Below are positions 1 to 9,656 of a stretch of DNA of 64,000 nucleotides, in pieces. The position numbers and the translations under genes were made by a program. Source of the stretch: Natronocalculus amylovorans. GTDB lineage: Archaea > Halobacteriota > Halobacteria > Halobacteriales > Haloferacaceae. Where the stretch lies: NCBI RefSeq assembly GCF_023638035.1, contig NZ_JAKRVX010000001.1, forward strand, positions 620,001 through 684,000. Direction: 5' to 3'. Numbering within the stretch: the first letter of the stretch is position 1; the number at the start of each line of letters is the position of its first letter. The notes under the pieces were generated by a model that was not told the DNA's origin, did no database searches, and saw only the letters and a list, made by a program, of their open reading frames with translations.

Positions 1-145
1 GATGGCGTGAGGGAGGCAAGGACCATACAACCTATGTTAGACACCCATACATCAGTACTTTCTCCTTAGTGGAGGTAATGAGACAATTCTATCGGATACA
101 GCAGCGATCGATATGCTGATTTAATCGCTCCCCATTCGATCGAAT

Positions 146-1141
146 GTGTACTGTCTCGAACTTGCTGGCGAGTCCGACTCGTTTGCCATCTGTGAGGCGA
201 AAACGGTATCATCTGCAGTTGAGCACGTAGCCCCTGGGCTTGCAACTGCCCGAGGTATCGATCGTGATGGTGTTCGCCGACTTGCATACACGCATTCAGC
301 TATCGAGCTCATTGCAAAGGCGGATGCAGATATTAGTGGCGCAGCACTTGCACTCGAGGCAGCCTCATTCGATCGCACAGGATCGATCGCAGTACGAGCA
401 CGTGACGTTCGCGGAGCGACCGGCGTAAGCACAAGCGAGGCTGAACGAACACTTGGTGGCAAGCTCGTTGAAAAAGGGTTTAGCGTTGACCTTGAGAATC
501 CGGATCACGAGCTGCGTGTGCTATTTTCGGAGGGTGACGTGGATGGGGAGCCTCGATCGGTCTGTCTGCTCGGCTGGGTTGCCGTAGAGAGCGTTCGGGA
601 TTTCCAGACACGAGCACCGACGGATCGGCCGTTTTTCCAACCCGGGAGTATGGCTCCGATCGATGCCCGTGCGTTTGTGAATATCGCTGGGGGTGGCCCC
701 GGAACAACCGTCCTTGATCCAATGTGTGGGACTGGAGGGATCCTCTTAGAGGCCGGATTGGTGGGAGCGCGACCGATCGGAATCGATGCACAAGCGAAGA
801 TGGCGCACGGTGCAGCGACAAACCTCGAAGCCTATTTAGATGCAGACCAGGAGTTTGCCGTCTGTCGCGGTGATGCAACGGCGCTTCCACTCCGGGATGA
901 TTCGATCGACGCGGTGGTGTTTGATTCCCCATACGGTCGCCAATCAAAGATTGCAAGACACGAGCTATCCGAGCTGGTTTCCGGTGCACTGGCGGAGGTG
1001 CGCCGTGTTGCACCGCGGGCTGTCATGGTGGCCGATCGCTCATGGGACACCGAAGCCGAGGCGGCTGGCTGGACGGTTTCGGAGCGGTTTGTCCGCCGTG
1101 TGCATCGATCGCTCGATCGGCATGTCCATGTGCTTGAGTAA
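146..1141 (+). CDS. trmG10: tRNA (guanine(10)-N2)-dimethyltransferase
   Basis: This 331-residue protein should methylate N2 of G10 in tRNA using S-adenosylmethionine. The N-terminal half fits a THUMP-type tRNA-binding region. The C-terminal half is a Rossmann methyltransferase with motif I DPMCGTGG (residues 191-198) and catalytic motif DSPYG (260-264), a variant of the usual N/D-PPYG. The start is GTG at 146: the ATG at 144 lies in another frame, and family proteins begin with a similar M-Y-x-L-E-L-A-G sequence. It abuts a convergent zinc-ribbon gene. Its neighbourhood with pyrE is known from other haloarchaea. Confidence 0.9.
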   Translation: MYCLELAGESDSFAICEAKTVSSAVEHVAPGLATARGIDRDGVRRLAYTHSAIELIAKADADISGAALALEAASFDRTGSIAVRARDVRGATGVSTSEAERTLGGKLVEKGFSVDLENPDHELRVLFSEGDVDGEPRSVCLLGWVAVESVRDFQTRAPTDRPFFQPGSMAPIDARAFVNIAGGGPGTTVLDPMCGTGGILLEAGLVGARPIGIDAQAKMAHGAATNLEAYLDADQEFAVCRGDATALPLRDDSIDAVVFDSPYGRQSKIARHELSELVSGALAEVRRVAPRAVMVADRSWDTEAEAAGWTVSERFVRRVHRSLDRHVHVLE

Positions 1142-1366
1142 TTACGAGTCTGAAGCACGATCAAATGTCTCAAAACAGAGGTAGCATCGGTAGAGATCAT
1201 ACGTTGTTGTCTCAAAAACGTCAGCGTCGGAGCTGACACTGTCGTGTGTCGATTGGTCGTACTCGTATGTCTCGCTTGCAAGCACAGTCCCGTCTCGAAT
1301 TTTGAAACAGAACCGTCGATCGCAGCGTGGACAGCGAGGACGGCTGCGGAGAGCCGATCGGAGCAT
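1142..1366 (-). CDS. Small zinc-ribbon protein
   Basis: A 74-residue protein with two CxxC knuckles, CPRC at residues 12-15 and CYLC near 61-64, so it probably binds one zinc ion. The middle is acidic and Thr/Ser-rich, with no catalytic motif. The ORF extends upstream to 1510, but that would run into pyrE; the internal ATG at 1366 keeps both knuckles and leaves a normal divergent promoter region. It ends directly against the stop of trmG10. Function unknown. Confidence 0.65.
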   Translation of the reverse strand: MLRSALRSRPRCPRCDRRFCFKIRDGTVLASETYEYDQSTHDSVSSDADVFETTTYDLYRCYLCFETFDRASDS

Positions 1367-1447
1367 CGGTTGACTCCTACTACACGATCCGGTAGTAAAT
1401 TGTTTGTGTCCGTCTAAACCGCCGACCGCCACCGTTGATCCCGTCTG

Positions 1448-1452
1448 TTTAA
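1448..1452 (+). promoter_or_regulatory. TATA-like box of pyrE
   Basis: TTTAA lies 27-31 nt before the ATG at 1479. This spacing predicts a transcript starting at or very near the start codon, the usual leaderless arrangement in haloarchaea. Confidence 0.45.
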
Positions 1453-1478
1453 GCCACTGGCAACCTCCAACTGGAATA

Positions 1479-2009
1479 ATGGCCGATTCGGAGCTTATTG
1501 CGGCGCTCAAAGATGCAAAGGCAGTACAGTATGGTGAATTCGAACTCTCTCACGGCGGGACAAGCGACTACTACGTAGATAAATACCTTTTTGAGACAGA
1601 TCCAACCTGTCTGAAACTGATTGCAGAAGCGTTCGCTGACGCGATCGACGATAACACCGAAACGCTTGCAGGCGTTGCACTCGGTGCGGTGCCACTCGTT
1701 GCTGTGACGGCTGTTGAGATGCAGCTCCCATACGTTATTGCTCGAAAGAAAGCCAAAGAGTACGGGACAGCCAAACGTATCGAGGGCCGATTAAATGAGG
1801 GTGAGGAGGTTGTTGTCCTCGAAGATATTGCAACGACAGGAAAGAGCGCACTCGATGCAGTCGAAGCACTCAGAGACGCTGGTGCAGACGTTGACGTCAT
1901 TTACGTGGTCGTCGACCGAGAAGAGGGTGCAAAAGAGCTGCTTGCAGAACACGATATTGAGCTTCGATCGCTGCTCACCGCAAGCGAGCTGCTTGCAGAT
2001 CAATTGTAA
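1479..2009 (+). CDS. pyrE: Orotate phosphoribosyltransferase
   Basis: A 176-residue cytoplasmic enzyme that joins orotate to PRPP to make orotidine 5'-phosphate in pyrimidine synthesis. The PRPP-binding loop [13 protein letters not shown] spans residues 111-123, and the flexible-loop lysines lie near RKKAKEYG (89-96). The frame is open from 1404, but ATG 1479 gives the family length and starts MADSEL; a TATA-like box sits 27 nt before it. It ends 8 bp from the convergent end of hef. This is the gene widely used as a marker (pyrE2) in Haloferax. Confidence 0.93.
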   Translation: MADSELIAALKDAKAVQYGEFELSHGGTSDYYVDKYLFETDPTCLKLIAEAFADAIDDNTETLAGVALGAVPLVAVTAVEMQLPYVIARKKAKEYGTAKRIEGRLNEGEEVVVLEDIATTGKSALDAVEALRDAGADVDVIYVVVDREEGAKELLAEHDIELRSLLTASELLADQL

Positions 2010-2017
2010 TCCCAGCG

Positions 2018-4582
2018 CTATTCATTTTCCGTGTCGTCTGTGGCTGACTGTTCAGCATATGATGAGCCGATCACATCTCGAATCCGATCGGCAGTAACGT
2101 TCCCAACGCCAGTCACCTCCAACAGATCGTCTTTTCTGGCAGTCATCACTTCTTCAACCGTTCCGAAGTGGTTGAGCAGCGCTTCTGCAGTGACCGGGCC
2201 AATATCTGCGATCGAAGAGACAACATACTCCTGCTGTTCGGCAAGCGTTTTTGTGGTTTTCTCGCCATGGACACGAACAGATCGCTCACGAACCTCCTGC
2301 TCACGTCGAGCGATCATCGCAAGCATCTCGGTTGTATCTTGTTCGTCCTCAGTTCGGAGGATGCTCACTCCGTAGTCGATCGCTAAACTGGAGACCGCAC
2401 CACGAATTGCGTTCGGATGGATGTTCCGCGTTCCATACAGATCGGTCCCTTCAATGATAACGACGGGCCGCGAGTAGTTGCGAGCTAGGTCACCAACTTG
2501 CTCGAACATCGACCGATCGGTGCCTGTCAGCGTGTCAAGGAAATCGTCGACAGATTTTCGTTCGACAGCAACCCGATCGGAGAGCACGTAGTCGCCGACA
2601 GCAAGCGTCTCAAGCCGGGTCGTGATCCCCTCACGAGTTGAAAGATCGCGTGCAATGGTGGAGTCGAGTTCACGCTGGTCGATCACAACCTCAACCTGGT
2701 CGTCGTCAGCAGTACCCGCAGTCGCAACAATCCCGCCAGACTCGGTTTCTTCGTCGGGAGTGGTGTCGTCTGGGTTTGGTTTCGATTCCGATTCTGATTC
2801 TGACGCTGATTCGTCTGTATCGTCCGATTCCGATTTCATCCCGAAGTCGGTGAGTCCTGGCTGGCCGTTTGTATGTGATCGAGACTGTGGCGCTGGTTTC
2901 TCACGCTGTTCTGTCGAGCCCGATCGTGCTGGCGTGTCAGTGCCCTCGGTTGTGTCGGTGCGATCGGTGTCCCCATCAGCTGAATCAGCGTCAAACGATG
3001 ATAGTCCGGACTGTGTGCCCGCACTGAGTTCGGTTTCAACATCAGTGGCGAGCTGTTTGAGTTCGCGGAGCTCAGATTCCATCTGCTGTTCTTTTCGGCG
3101 GGAGATCCAGAAGTACGCCTCATCTCTCGTATCCTCTGCCATCAACACAACGACACGGCCTTCGTCTTGCCTTCCGGTTCGGCCTTTTCGCTGAATCGAT
3201 CGGATCGCAGTCGGGACTGGTTCATAAAACAACACGAGATCGACCTCCGGGACATCAAGCCCTTCCTCTGCAACCGATGTTGACACTAAGACAGTGAACT
3301 CACCGTTTCGGAACGCGTTGAGCGTCTCTTGCTGCTGTTTTTGTGTCATTCCCGGTGACCCTTCCTTGTTTCCTTGCCCAACAAATCGTTGTGCGTCAAA
3401 GCTCTCCGAGAGGAATTCGGTCAGCGCCTCCGCAGTATCTCTCGACTCGGTGAACACAATGACTCGATCGCCGCCGTTGATTCCAAGCGTTTCCGCGAGC
3501 AAGATTCGTGTCTGTGAGAACTTCGGATGGAGTTTGTCGTAGGTCTCGGCTTTCCGCATCGCACGCCGAACATTTGGATCCGCAACAAGTCGCTGGCTGG
3601 CTTTTGACGCACCGGATGACCGAGCGGCGTTGCGCTGTCGATCGAAGTATCGACGGACGGATTCGACACTTTGGGTCTCAACGAGCTCAACCGCTCGTTT
3701 GAGCTTCATCACCTCCGCATGGACCGACATTCCTTGGTAGCCTTCTGATTTATCGTTGTCAATAAGTCGTCGCAGTTTACCGCCGATCGTATTGAGCTGT
3801 TTTTGAGAGATGTCGGGTGACGTGGCGTTCGTGACGCCAAGCTCTTTGAGCGATTGGAGCCGTTCGGTAATCACTTTGTTGAGTAGGTCGCGAATCTCAA
3901 GCAGTTCTGCTGGAAGGTCGATTCGCTTCCATTCAACCGCTGTGTCATGGGTGTACTCGGAGACATCCGCGTCCTCTTCGGACATCACCTCGACGCGATC
4001 GAGGCCAAGGTTCTCACAGACGGTAAGAATATCTTCCTTATTCCCACCGGGTGACGCACTCATTCCAGTAACGAGCGGTTTCGAAGCATCTGCGTGATAC
4101 CGCTCTGCAATATAAACGTATGCGTACTCACCGGTGCCGCGGTGACACTCGTCAAACGTGAGGTGGGTGACGTCCGCGAGGCTAATTCGGTTGCCAACAA
4201 GATCGTTTTCGACAACCTGTGGGGTTGCAATCACGATCGTTGCATCATCCCAAACCGCTGCTCTATCGTCAGGTCGAACGCTGCCAGTAAAGACAACAAT
4301 CTCCTCATCAGGGATCGAGAGCGCTTCCCGATAGAAGTCCGCGTGCTGTTGGACAAGCGGCTTTGTAGGTGCTAAAAAGAGTGCTTTGCCACCAATATCG
4401 TGCAGTCGGGTTGCAGTAACAAGCAGACTAACGGTCGTTTTTCCAAGCCCAGTTGGAAGGCACACAAGCGTGTCATCGGTCCGAGCCGCGCCTGCAAGTT
4501 GGATCTGATAGAGGCGTCGCTGAATAAACGAGGGATTGAGAAGCGGGTGTTCAACGTACGCAACGTCGTCTGTGACCGCCAT
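2018..4582 (-). CDS. hef: Hef: XPF/FANCM-type helicase-nuclease
   Basis: An 854-residue two-part enzyme that processes stalled replication forks and branched DNA. The N-terminal SF2 helicase has Walker A LPTGLGKTT (42-50) and DECH (144-147), then a helicase C domain with SIQRKGRTGR. A Ser/Asp/Glu-rich linker of about 120 residues follows. The XPF-type nuclease has VERKS near 673, where family members carry ERKxxxD. The C-terminal tandem helix-hairpin-helix region starts near 785 (DIGPVTAEALLNHFG). All domains are intact and the length is normal for archaeal Hef. Confidence 0.95.
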   Translation of the reverse strand: MAVTDDVAYVEHPLLNPSFIQRRLYQIQLAGAARTDDTLVCLPTGLGKTTVSLLVTATRLHDIGGKALFLAPTKPLVQQHADFYREALSIPDEEIVVFTGSVRPDDRAAVWDDATIVIATPQVVENDLVGNRISLADVTHLTFDECHRGTGEYAYVYIAERYHADASKPLVTGMSASPGGNKEDILTVCENLGLDRVEVMSEEDADVSEYTHDTAVEWKRIDLPAELLEIRDLLNKVITERLQSLKELGVTNATSPDISQKQLNTIGGKLRRLIDNDKSEGYQGMSVHAEVMKLKRAVELVETQSVESVRRYFDRQRNAARSSGASKASQRLVADPNVRRAMRKAETYDKLHPKFSQTRILLAETLGINGGDRVIVFTESRDTAEALTEFLSESFDAQRFVGQGNKEGSPGMTQKQQQETLNAFRNGEFTVLVSTSVAEEGLDVPEVDLVLFYEPVPTAIRSIQRKGRTGRQDEGRVVVLMAEDTRDEAYFWISRRKEQQMESELRELKQLATDVETELSAGTQSGLSSFDADSADGDTDRTDTTEGTDTPARSGSTEQREKPAPQSRSHTNGQPGLTDFGMKSESDDTDESASESESESKPNPDDTTPDEETESGGIVATAGTADDDQVEVVIDQRELDSTIARDLSTREGITTRLETLAVGDYVLSDRVAVERKSVDDFLDTLTGTDRSMFEQVGDLARNYSRPVVIIEGTDLYGTRNIHPNAIRGAVSSLAIDYGVSILRTEDEQDTTEMLAMIARREQEVRERSVRVHGEKTTKTLAEQQEYVVSSIADIGPVTAEALLNHFGTVEEVMTARKDDLLEVTGVGNVTADRIRDVIGSSYAEQSATDDTENE

Positions 4583-4639
4583 TATCTCGTGTATGAGACA
4601 GGGCCTGTTAAGCGTTCGTCAAGCGCAGTGAAAGTAAAG

Positions 4640-4792
4640 TTAGGATTGCTCCTGAGTATTGTAGGCCTCGTCAGCGTGTTTGGCAAAGTCCACAGCAAAC
4701 AGCTGTTCGCGTGGCCGAAGCGCAGATTCACAGACGCGCTCGCCGGTGAGTTGTGCCCACTCAGTTACTTTTTGTCGATCGCGTTTGCTCAT
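4640..4792 (-). CDS. Small basic/acidic protein upstream of hef
   Basis: A complete 50-codon ORF (start MSKRDRQKV, end NTQEQS) on the same strand as hef and 57 bp upstream of it. It is mostly helical and charged, with one Cys and no membrane segment. The composition, including R- and E-rich helices, looks like a real haloarchaeal protein and not a chance frame. Its position suggests co-transcription with hef. Function unknown. Confidence 0.55.
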   Translation of the reverse strand: MSKRDRQKVTEWAQLTGERVCESALRPREQLFAVDFAKHADEAYNTQEQS

Positions 4793-4840
4793 CTCATCTG
4801 TAGCTAACCCCACAATCGATTATAATAGTTTTGCCAATTG

Positions 4841-5893
4841 TCACTCGGTGGCGACCCAACTTGGGAGCTGTGTACGATCCATCCACGTGACAATGAGAAC
4901 GTGTGGAAGTGTAAGCAGTGCAATGCCAACAAGATACACTGCCAACAGTGAGTTGGCGTCAATACCCACTGAAAGGCCAATGAACAGCCCAACAAAGACG
5001 ATTAGAGAGGCGGCTGTGAGTGGTGCAGCATCAGAGCCGAACTGGCGGAGTGCAGTCTTGATCGACCCTCGTTCGATCGCAGCCACAGATCGATCATCGA
5101 TCGCAGCGAGCCGCCCAATATGACGAATGCTGTGCCAGCATGCAAAGTAGACGCCGATCGCAAATACCGGCGGCAGTACCCAGAAGTAGATCCAAAGCAG
5201 GCCGATCTCGGCGCAGTTTCCCAGCCATCCGCGGTGCGGATCGATACCCGTATGCACACGATAGTAGCCAAGCGCAATGACCACAAGTGTAAGAACCGTG
5301 AATGCAATAACGCCACCAATACGGATAGATGGATCAAACACGACCGCGAGCATCGGGACTGCAGCAGGATCAAACAGCGAGACGATCGCCACTGCAACCT
5401 GCTCATACTGGCCTGGATGCGAGAGCAGTGGAATAAACATTGGAAAGCCACCGCGAAGCAGAATTGTGAGCCAGCGATCGACTTGATTTCCAAGCGAATC
5501 CAGCCCAGACACTGCATAGAGAGTGTAGACGTCGCCTTGCCCCCAGTGGTACCATGTGAGCAGAATAAAGCTCACAAACGCGAGCGCGGGTGACAGCAGC
5601 CAAAACAGCAGATACGCTCCGCCCGCGAGGGCGTACAACGCCCCAACAAGAGCGAACGACCGGCGACGAGGGAGAGACATCAGACGTGCTGGAACAAGGT
5701 GGTCAACGGCACCATGTGGGAGTCCAAAAATAACCACACTCAAGAGAAACGGGAGGTACAGCACTGTTTCAGGTAGCCACTGAATCAGTGGTGAGAACAA
5801 TACAACGCCACCAAGCAGGAGCATTGGCCACCGAACGGTTGTTTGGGAGAGCGCTGACTGAACCGGGAGCGAGAGTCGTAGTGAATGGCTCAT
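4841..5893 (-). CDS. blh: Brp/Blh-family beta-carotene 15,15'-dioxygenase
   Basis: A 350-residue membrane protein that should cleave beta-carotene to two retinal molecules for rhodopsins. Histidines expected to hold the active-site iron are present in GLPHGAVDH, TWYHWGQGD, CWHSIRHIG and TLPHVLIVTW. About eight to ten hydrophobic segments are visible. Its start overlaps the stop of crtY by four bases (ATGA), so the two are translationally coupled: one makes beta-carotene, the other cleaves it. Whether it is the Brp or Blh paralogue cannot be decided here. No opsin gene is in the window. Confidence 0.9.
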   Translation of the reverse strand: MSHSLRLSLPVQSALSQTTVRWPMLLLGGVVLFSPLIQWLPETVLYLPFLLSVVIFGLPHGAVDHLVPARLMSLPRRRSFALVGALYALAGGAYLLFWLLSPALAFVSFILLTWYHWGQGDVYTLYAVSGLDSLGNQVDRWLTILLRGGFPMFIPLLSHPGQYEQVAVAIVSLFDPAAVPMLAVVFDPSIRIGGVIAFTVLTLVVIALGYYRVHTGIDPHRGWLGNCAEIGLLWIYFWVLPPVFAIGVYFACWHSIRHIGRLAAIDDRSVAAIERGSIKTALRQFGSDAAPLTAASLIVFVGLFIGLSVGIDANSLLAVYLVGIALLTLPHVLIVTWMDRTQLPSWVATE

Positions 5894-6720
5894 TGATTGT
5901 TCAACTGTTCGTCAACTGTATCTGCAGCCTGCGTTGCTGTGGGTGGTGTCTCAACCGTTGGGAGGATCGTCGCGATCGGCGCGGGCCAGCCATATGTGTC
6001 CCAGTAGTCTAGAACCCACTCAAAAAGGACCAGCCCGTTAACCGTCATCAAGCCAGCCACAAAAAAGAAGAGCATCTCCTCAATCGGGAGACCGAGAACA
6101 GCGATACCAGTCGTGTACTGCTCGGAAATAACCCAGGTCCCAATTTCGATCGCAATCCGATCGGTAACCCACAGATAGAGTGCTGGGACAAGTGCTGCTT
6201 CGAGCCAGATTCGCGGTGTTCGGATCAGGTAGCCACCACCAACGGCCCACTGGAGCATAATGACGGGGCCGACCCAGGCAATGAGCCCACCAAGATAGAG
6301 GTACGATGGGTCTTGGAAAACAAGCCAGATCCCACTGACAAACAGTATGAAACCCGCACCAACACCGAGGAGTCGCGGTCGCCATGCAAAGTCCCCGGCG
6401 CGGAACGTTGGGTCAAAGCCACGGAGGTAGAGATAGAGCCCAACAATAACCGTTTGAAAAATAAAGAACAGATACTCTCCAAGCGGGATTGAGAGTACCG
6501 TCGCCACTACCGCACCGTCACCGTACCACCAGACACCACGCTGGATCATATAGCTCCCCCACGGGGTCGTATAAATAAATGCGATCGTCACTAAAATGGA
6601 AATCCCGATTGCGCCGCGAATTGCTCCTGTACGATCGTTTCTGTACAGCAGGAACAAGAGCAGTCCAATAACGGGGAGAATAAATACTGCATGGAACTGC
6701 AAGTATGTTAGCTCAACCAT
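5890..6720 (-). CDS. crtY: Lycopene beta-cyclase, fused CrtYc/CrtYd type
   Basis: A 276-residue membrane protein made of two homologous three-to-four-helix halves, as in archaeal carotenoid cyclases. It converts lycopene to beta-carotene. Each half carries the conserved acidic/aromatic motif: PLGEYLFFIFQ in the first and PIEEMLFFFVAG in the second. I chose ATG 6720 (MVELTYLQFH), which matches the family start, over an upstream in-frame ATG at 6735. It is the first gene of the crtY-blh operon. Confidence 0.92.
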   Translation of the reverse strand: MVELTYLQFHAVFILPVIGLLLFLLYRNDRTGAIRGAIGISILVTIAFIYTTPWGSYMIQRGVWWYGDGAVVATVLSIPLGEYLFFIFQTVIVGLYLYLRGFDPTFRAGDFAWRPRLLGVGAGFILFVSGIWLVFQDPSYLYLGGLIAWVGPVIMLQWAVGGGYLIRTPRIWLEAALVPALYLWVTDRIAIEIGTWVISEQYTTGIAVLGLPIEEMLFFFVAGLMTVNGLVLFEWVLDYWDTYGWPAPIATILPTVETPPTATQAADTVDEQLNNQ

Positions 6721-6819
6721 GTTGCGGACAAACACCGACTTGTAGCCAACGTGCTAAGCACCCAACACCCATTGATACCATATACTACGTAGGGAGTCAA
6801 AATAAATCCGCGGGCCGAA

Positions 6820-7470
6820 TTAGCTGTCGTCTGCGTCCAGCAGTTGCCGATCTTCAAAGATTGCTTCAAGCTCAGTCATGGAGCTAACGGTGAGATCACA
6901 AGCCGGCTCAACCGCTGGCTTTGGAATAAACCCGACTGCAAGTCCCGCAACCTCAAGCATCGGGAGATCGTTTGCGCCATCTCCGACGGCGATCGTGCTT
7001 GCAAGCGCAACACCTTCACGCTCGGCCAGTGCTTCAAGCTGTTCGTCTTTGGTTCCTTCAATGAGCGGTCCAGTGACAGCACCGGTAAGCTCGCCATTCT
7101 CGATTGGCAACGCATTGCTGACAATTGCATCTACTTCCGCACCGGCTGCATCAAGCGCCTTTGCAACGCCACGCTCGAACCCACCAGTAAGAATGGCAAC
7201 CGTGTGGCCTGCCGCACGGAGTCTGGTAATGAGTTCACCAGCGTACGGTCGGAGTTTGACTTCGCTATATGCCTCTTCTGCCAACTGCTCATCAAGCCCA
7301 GTCAGAAGTTCTGCACGGCTACGGAGGCTCTCTGCGTAGCTGATTTCATCATTCATTGCTTGTTCTGTAATCTCGGCCATCTCGTCTGCAACGCCCAGTC
7401 GCTTTCCAAGAAGGACAGTCATTTCCGAATCCGACAGTGTGCCATCGAAATCGAAGGCGATCAGTGCCAT
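6820..7470 (-). CDS. serB: Phosphoserine phosphatase
   Basis: A 216-residue HAD-superfamily enzyme that makes L-serine from phosphoserine. Motif I DFDGT is at residues 7-11, motif II Thr in LTGG near 94-97, and motif III/IV GDGANDLPML at 163-172. The start at 7470 places motif I near the N terminus as expected; the longer frame to 7563 adds an unrelated extension. It is divergent from serA across about 140 bp, so the last and first steps of serine synthesis share a promoter region. The tail is acidic and Asp-rich. Confidence 0.92.
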   Translation of the reverse strand: MALIAFDFDGTLSDSEMTVLLGKRLGVADEMAEITEQAMNDEISYAESLRSRAELLTGLDEQLAEEAYSEVKLRPYAGELITRLRAAGHTVAILTGGFERGVAKALDAAGAEVDAIVSNALPIENGELTGAVTGPLIEGTKDEQLEALAEREGVALASTIAVGDGANDLPMLEVAGLAVGFIPKPAVEPACDLTVSSMTELEAIFEDRQLLDADDS

Positions 7471-7613
7471 ATTTGTGTATATGCAGCAACTGGTTTGAAA
7501 CTGCATCATTTCGGCAACGAACATCAACGCAGCAACAGGTGCGTGTGGGTCTCTAACAGACATATTCGGCCGACGTGGAAACCCTTAACCGGCATCCACC
7601 GGACCGTACAGAC

Positions 7614-9200
7614 ATGAAAGTTCTCGTCACGGACCCAGTCGCCGACGCGGGGCTCGAACGGTTACGTGAGGCAGGCTACGAGGTAACGATCGATTACGAA
7701 ATCGAAGGAGACGAACTGCTTGAGGCAGTTTCGGACGTACATGGATTGATTGTCCGATCGGGAACGGAAGTCACAAAAGAGGTGTTCGAAGCCGCATCGG
7801 AGCTTATTATTGTTGGTCGTGCTGGAATTGGTGTCGACAACATCGACATCGAAGCAGCAACTGACCACGGTGTTATTGTTGCAAACGCACCCGAGGGTAA
7901 CGTTCGTGCCGCAGCAGAGCACACCGTTGCCATGGCGTTCGCAGTGGCACGATCGATCCCACAGGCACACGCTCGACTCAAAGATGGGGAGTGGGCAAAG
8001 TCCGACTACCTTGGCACCGAAGTAAACAACAAAACGCTCGGTATTGTTGGTCTCGGACGGGTTGGTCAAGAAGTCGCAAAACGGCTTGACTCGCTTGGCA
8101 TGGATCTTGTTGTATTTGACCCATACATTTCCCAAGAGCGCGCCCAACAGTTCGGTGCAACGCTCGTCGACGATCTCGGCGACTGTCTCGCACAGGCTGA
8201 TTTTGTGACGATTCACACGCCACTGCTTCCGGAGACAGAGAACATGATCTCCAAAGAAGAGTTGGAACTAATGGATGGTGGCTATCTTATCAACTGTGCC
8301 CGTGGTGGCATTGTTGATGAAACTGCACTGGCCGACGCAGTTGCAAACGGAACGATCGAAGGCGCTGCACTCGACGTATTCGCTGAAGAACCGGTACCCG
8401 AAGATTCCCCACTGCTTGCTGTGGACGATATCATTGTCACACCGCATCTTGGTGCTGCAACGGAGGCGGCTCAAGAGAACGTTGCAATCGATACCGCAGA
8501 GCAGTTGATTGCAGCATTCAATCAGGAGCCGGTTCTCAACGCGCTCAACGCACCGTCGGTTGATGAGACCGCATTCCCACGAATCAAGCCGTATATTCCG
8601 CTCGCTGAAACCGCAGGAAAGGTTGCCGCACAGCTACTTGGAAAACGAATTACGGAGATTGAAGTGCTGTATGAGGGAGATATCGCAGCTGAAGAGATTG
8701 ACCTGCTTACAGCAAGTGCACTTAAAGGCGTCTTCACACCGCTTGAGTGGCAGGTGAACTCGGTGAACGCGCCACAGCTTGCGAAGGACCGCGGCATCGA
8801 AGTGACGGAGTCTAAAACCCGACAAGCTGATGACTTCCAGAGTTTGGTGACTGTAACTGTCAGAAATGGCGACGAAGAGCTCTCCGTCTGTGGGACGCTC
8901 TTTGCCGGCGAAGATCCACGAATTGTCCGCATTGATGGCTATCGCGTCGATGCGATCCCGTACGGACACATGCTCGTTGCACGAAACTATGACAAACCGG
9001 GAGTCATCGGGTTTATTGGAACCGTGCTTGGAAACAACGACATCAATATTGCAGGGATGTTCAATGCCCGCGAGACGATCGGCGGGGAGGCACTCACCGT
9101 CTACAACCTCGATCAGTCAGTACCGGATGCCGTTCGTGACGAGTTGCTCTCTGACGATCGGATTATCGAAGTCAAAGAGATAACGCTCGACGATCAGTAA
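7614..9200 (+). CDS. serA: D-3-phosphoglycerate dehydrogenase
   Basis: A 528-residue NAD-dependent enzyme that starts serine synthesis. It shows a formate/glycerate dehydrogenase catalytic domain, the nucleotide-binding GLGRVG (146-151), the catalytic-His segment PHLGAATEAAQ near 280, an intervening domain, and a C-terminal ACT domain (about 455-528), which in this family senses serine. ATG 7614 (MKVLVTDP) is the family-type start; a CCCTTAAC TATA-like sequence lies about 28 nt before it. Full length for the long form. Confidence 0.95.
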   Translation: MKVLVTDPVADAGLERLREAGYEVTIDYEIEGDELLEAVSDVHGLIVRSGTEVTKEVFEAASELIIVGRAGIGVDNIDIEAATDHGVIVANAPEGNVRAAAEHTVAMAFAVARSIPQAHARLKDGEWAKSDYLGTEVNNKTLGIVGLGRVGQEVAKRLDSLGMDLVVFDPYISQERAQQFGATLVDDLGDCLAQADFVTIHTPLLPETENMISKEELELMDGGYLINCARGGIVDETALADAVANGTIEGAALDVFAEEPVPEDSPLLAVDDIIVTPHLGAATEAAQENVAIDTAEQLIAAFNQEPVLNALNAPSVDETAFPRIKPYIPLAETAGKVAAQLLGKRITEIEVLYEGDIAAEEIDLLTASALKGVFTPLEWQVNSVNAPQLAKDRGIEVTESKTRQADDFQSLVTVTVRNGDEELSVCGTLFAGEDPRIVRIDGYRVDAIPYGHMLVARNYDKPGVIGFIGTVLGNNDINIAGMFNARETIGGEALTVYNLDQSVPDAVRDELLSDDRIIEVKEITLDDQ

Positions 9201-9206
9201 CAGCAG

Positions 9207-9584
9207 TTACCGTTGAACGGTATTTCGAAGTGACGTGAATGCAGCATCAATGTGTGCGCCGATGCGTTCACAGACACCTGCGGTCCGTTTTGGTTCGTTT
9301 TTTGTGCGTTGGACATCTGCGAGTAGGTACTCGTAGCGTTCAACAACCTGTCTTCGCTCGGTACGTTCTCGATCGAGTTCATCACGAAGGAGGCTTACTT
9401 GTGTTCGGAGCTGGTTCGCTTCTCGAACGGCACGCGATCTGTCACGGGCTGCGGCTGTGAGCTCCGATCGAGTTGGGTATGGCTGCGTATCGACTCCATC
9501 AGGAGTTGATGGATCAAGTGGGTAAGTGCGATCGCCGGTTCGATCCGGGCTAACCGTTCCGGTCGGGAGTTCTGATGACCACAT
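9207..9584 (-). CDS. Hypothetical coiled-coil protein
   Basis: A 125-residue protein (start MWSSELPTG). A Pro/Thr/Asp-rich first third is followed by a heptad-like Arg/Glu/Leu-rich segment (about residues 45-95) likely to form a coiled coil. No known catalytic motif and no membrane segment. It lies downstream of thrC on the same strand and ends 6 bp from the convergent stop of serA. Not recognised. Confidence 0.6.
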   Translation of the reverse strand: MWSSELPTGTVSPDRTGDRTYPLDPSTPDGVDTQPYPTRSELTAAARDRSRAVREANQLRTQVSLLRDELDRERTERRQVVERYEYLLADVQRTKNEPKRTAGVCERIGAHIDAAFTSLRNTVQR

Positions 9585-9656
9585 GTATGTTATATAGTCA
9601 CACGAATACAAAAAGACTCGTCAGACGGTAGTCATGCGGCAGTAGTTGCCGATTGG

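Noticed and set aside
2622-3194. 190-codon plus-strand frame opposite the hef linker
   Set aside because: Ser/Asp-rich complement of the low-complexity hef linker.
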